The notes under the pieces were generated by a model, which was not told the origin of the DNA, searched no databases, and saw nothing but the letters and a program-made list of their open reading frames with translations. Below are positions 63,126 through 64,000 of a DNA stretch of 64,000 bases, in pieces (position 1 is the first letter of the stretch; every line of letters starts with the position of its first letter). The position numbers and the translations under genes were made by a program. Where the stretch lies: NCBI RefSeq assembly GCF_004403395.1, contig NZ_SOGN01000018.1, positions 18,071-82,070 on the forward strand, written 5' to 3'. Origin of the DNA: Cryobacterium cheniae. Its GTDB lineage: Bacteria; Actinomycetota; Actinomycetes; Actinomycetales; Microbacteriaceae.

Positions 63126-64000
63126 TGCCCAAGGACGAGGTGCCCAGCGAAGACGGAATGAACTGGCTGGCATCTCAGCTCGGTGACGGTGCGCGCCCGG
63201 CCCTGCCCGACGAATACGCTCCCCGCCAGTCGCCGCGGTGGCCGAGAACCTCCCGCATTGTTCCGCCGGCACCCGTCGTCGAGCCGTCGCACACCGGCGT
63301 CTTCCTCTGGGGTCTGAAGCCGACCTCCCAGCCCGATCCTCGGCTCGCCAAGGCCGCCGCCCGGGCCGCGGCCGCGGCGGAGGCCGCAGCCGCTGTCATC
63401 CCGGCCGCCCCGGTGCCGTCGTCGGTGCCGTCGTCGGTGCCGTCGTCGGTGCCGTCCACTCCGACCGGATCCGTGCCCACCACGACAGCGGCGCTGTTCG
63501 TCGTGACGCCCGCGAACCCGGCGCACGCTGCGGCGGTCGCGGCTGCCGTCGCCTCTGCCTCTGCCTCTGCCACTGGCGCCGCCGGCGCTACGTCCGCCGC
63601 CGCGGCTGCGTCGTCCGAGCCGACCCCAGCCGAGCCGACCCCAGCCGGCCCGGCCTCGCCGTCAGCCTCGGAGCCGGGCGTTCCGGTGTCCGAACCTCTG
63701 CCGCCCGTCGAGGCTCCCGCGCCCCTGATGGTGCCCGGCGGCCCGGACGAGGTCGACCGGAGCGGCAGCATCCGTTCGCAGAAAGCCGATCCGACGCCGA
63801 CGCCGTGGTGGGCCACTCTCACACAGTCGCCGCTCGAGCTGACCGCCGAGGAGGTCGCGGCCGCGGATCTCCTGGCCGGGCGCACGCCGCCTGCTGCGGC
63901 CCCCGCGCCGGCCCCGCGGACGGCTCCGGTCTCCGCCCGCGGTCGTCTGCGGGCCCGTGTGGCCGCGTCGCTGTCGACTCCGGCCCCCCTCGCGGGCAGG
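63125..64000 (+). CDS. Pro/Ala-rich protein, partial (runs off the window)
   Basis: The frame from GTG 63125 is open to the window end (292 codons, no stop). The N-terminus MPKDEVPSEDGMNWLASQLG begins a soluble segment with GVFLWGLKPTSQPDPRLAKA. Then follow Ala-rich stretches, three VPSS repeats from 12-bp DNA units near 63413-63448, and SEPTPAEPTPAGP. A semi-conserved TPWWATLTQSPLELTAEEVA lies near residue 225. No membrane helix appears before the cut. It is likely a linker-rich N-terminal region of a larger, perhaps membrane, protein. Coding is supported by the third-position GC pattern and the TAGTG coupling with pyrE. Confidence 0.6.
   Translation, partial: MPKDEVPSEDGMNWLASQLGDGARPALPDEYAPRQSPRWPRTSRIVPPAPVVEPSHTGVFLWGLKPTSQPDPRLAKAAARAAAAAEAAAAVIPAAPVPSSVPSSVPSSVPSTPTGSVPTTTAALFVVTPANPAHAAAVAAAVASASASATGAAGATSAAAAASSEPTPAEPTPAGPASPSASEPGVPVSEPLPPVEAPAPLMVPGGPDEVDRSGSIRSQKADPTPTPWWATLTQSPLELTAEEVAAADLLAGRTPPAAAPAPAPRTAPVSARGRLRARVAASLSTPAPLAGR

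Overview
The window is a high-GC, gene-dense stretch of an actinobacterial chromosome. It most resembles a free-living member of the Microbacteriaceae (Cryobacterium/Leifsonia type). The reasons are the DUF6421-SDR pair, several F420-type LLM oxidoreductases, a cofC/cofD/cofE set beside an F420-0-type ABC cassette, an SCO7613-like giant membrane protein, PASTA-containing PBP1, frequent GTG starts and many 4-bp ATGA/GTGA overlaps. The genus is inference. No rRNA, tRNA, CRISPR array, intact insertion sequence or prophage was seen.

Layout. 0-9.9 kb: housekeeping and accessory singletons (SDR + DUF6421, DUF1622, methyltransferase, LLM oxidoreductase, glycerate kinase converging on phosphoglycerate mutase, SDR, YwqK-like protein) and a DUF222/HNH gene fragment. 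10.0-16.0 kb: a complete ribose operon (rbsR-A-C-B-K-D) with a clear promoter and a 28-bp operator. 16-21 kb: epimerase-like SDR, PdxH-like oxidase, MarR regulator, a group-2-like sigma factor followed by a repeat-bearing membrane protein and a 48-residue basic peptide. 21-30.8 kb: deoC, ABC-F ATPase, PBP1, MarR regulator, a wrecked CLC chloride channel gene, then a nucleoside hydrolase-MFS-GntR module. 30.8-37.4 kb: a 1599-residue membrane protein, an alpha/beta hydrolase and a secreted CHRD-like protein. 37.6-40.4 kb: a single gene fusing adenylation, carrier and membrane acyltransferase domains behind a DtxR/IdeR-like iron box. 40.4-44.6 kb: a decayed HNH gene, putP, a monooxygenase-like membrane protein and exonuclease III. 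44.8-54.5 kb: coenzyme F420 region (FGD-like dehydrogenase-cofE-cofC on +; F420-0-type ABC transporter-cofD on -; between them an LLM oxidoreductase coupled to a GH13 enzyme). 54.9-61.3 kb: a reductive pyrimidine degradation operon (amidohydrolase, dihydropyrimidinase, F420-type LLM oxidoreductase, aminotransferase, semialdehyde dehydrogenase). 61.3-64 kb: LysR regulator, a small membrane peptide, pyrE and the start of a Pro/Ala-rich protein cut by the window end.

How it fits together. Nucleoside hydrolase would release ribose and bases. Ribose can be imported and phosphorylated by the rbs products, deoxyribose-5-phosphate cleaved by DeoC, and pyrimidine bases degraded to beta-alanine and malonate semialdehyde by the 55-61 kb operon, while pyrE serves de novo synthesis. 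The F420 side-chain genes and the putative F420-0 importer sit directly beside that operon and its F420-type oxidoreductase, which suggests a link between F420 supply and the first (reductive) step. Signals that ordinary genes do not explain are long near-perfect hairpins with related stems, a strongly over-represented octamer GCATCCGT, several in-frame minisatellites, and remnants of a dispersed DUF222-HNH family.
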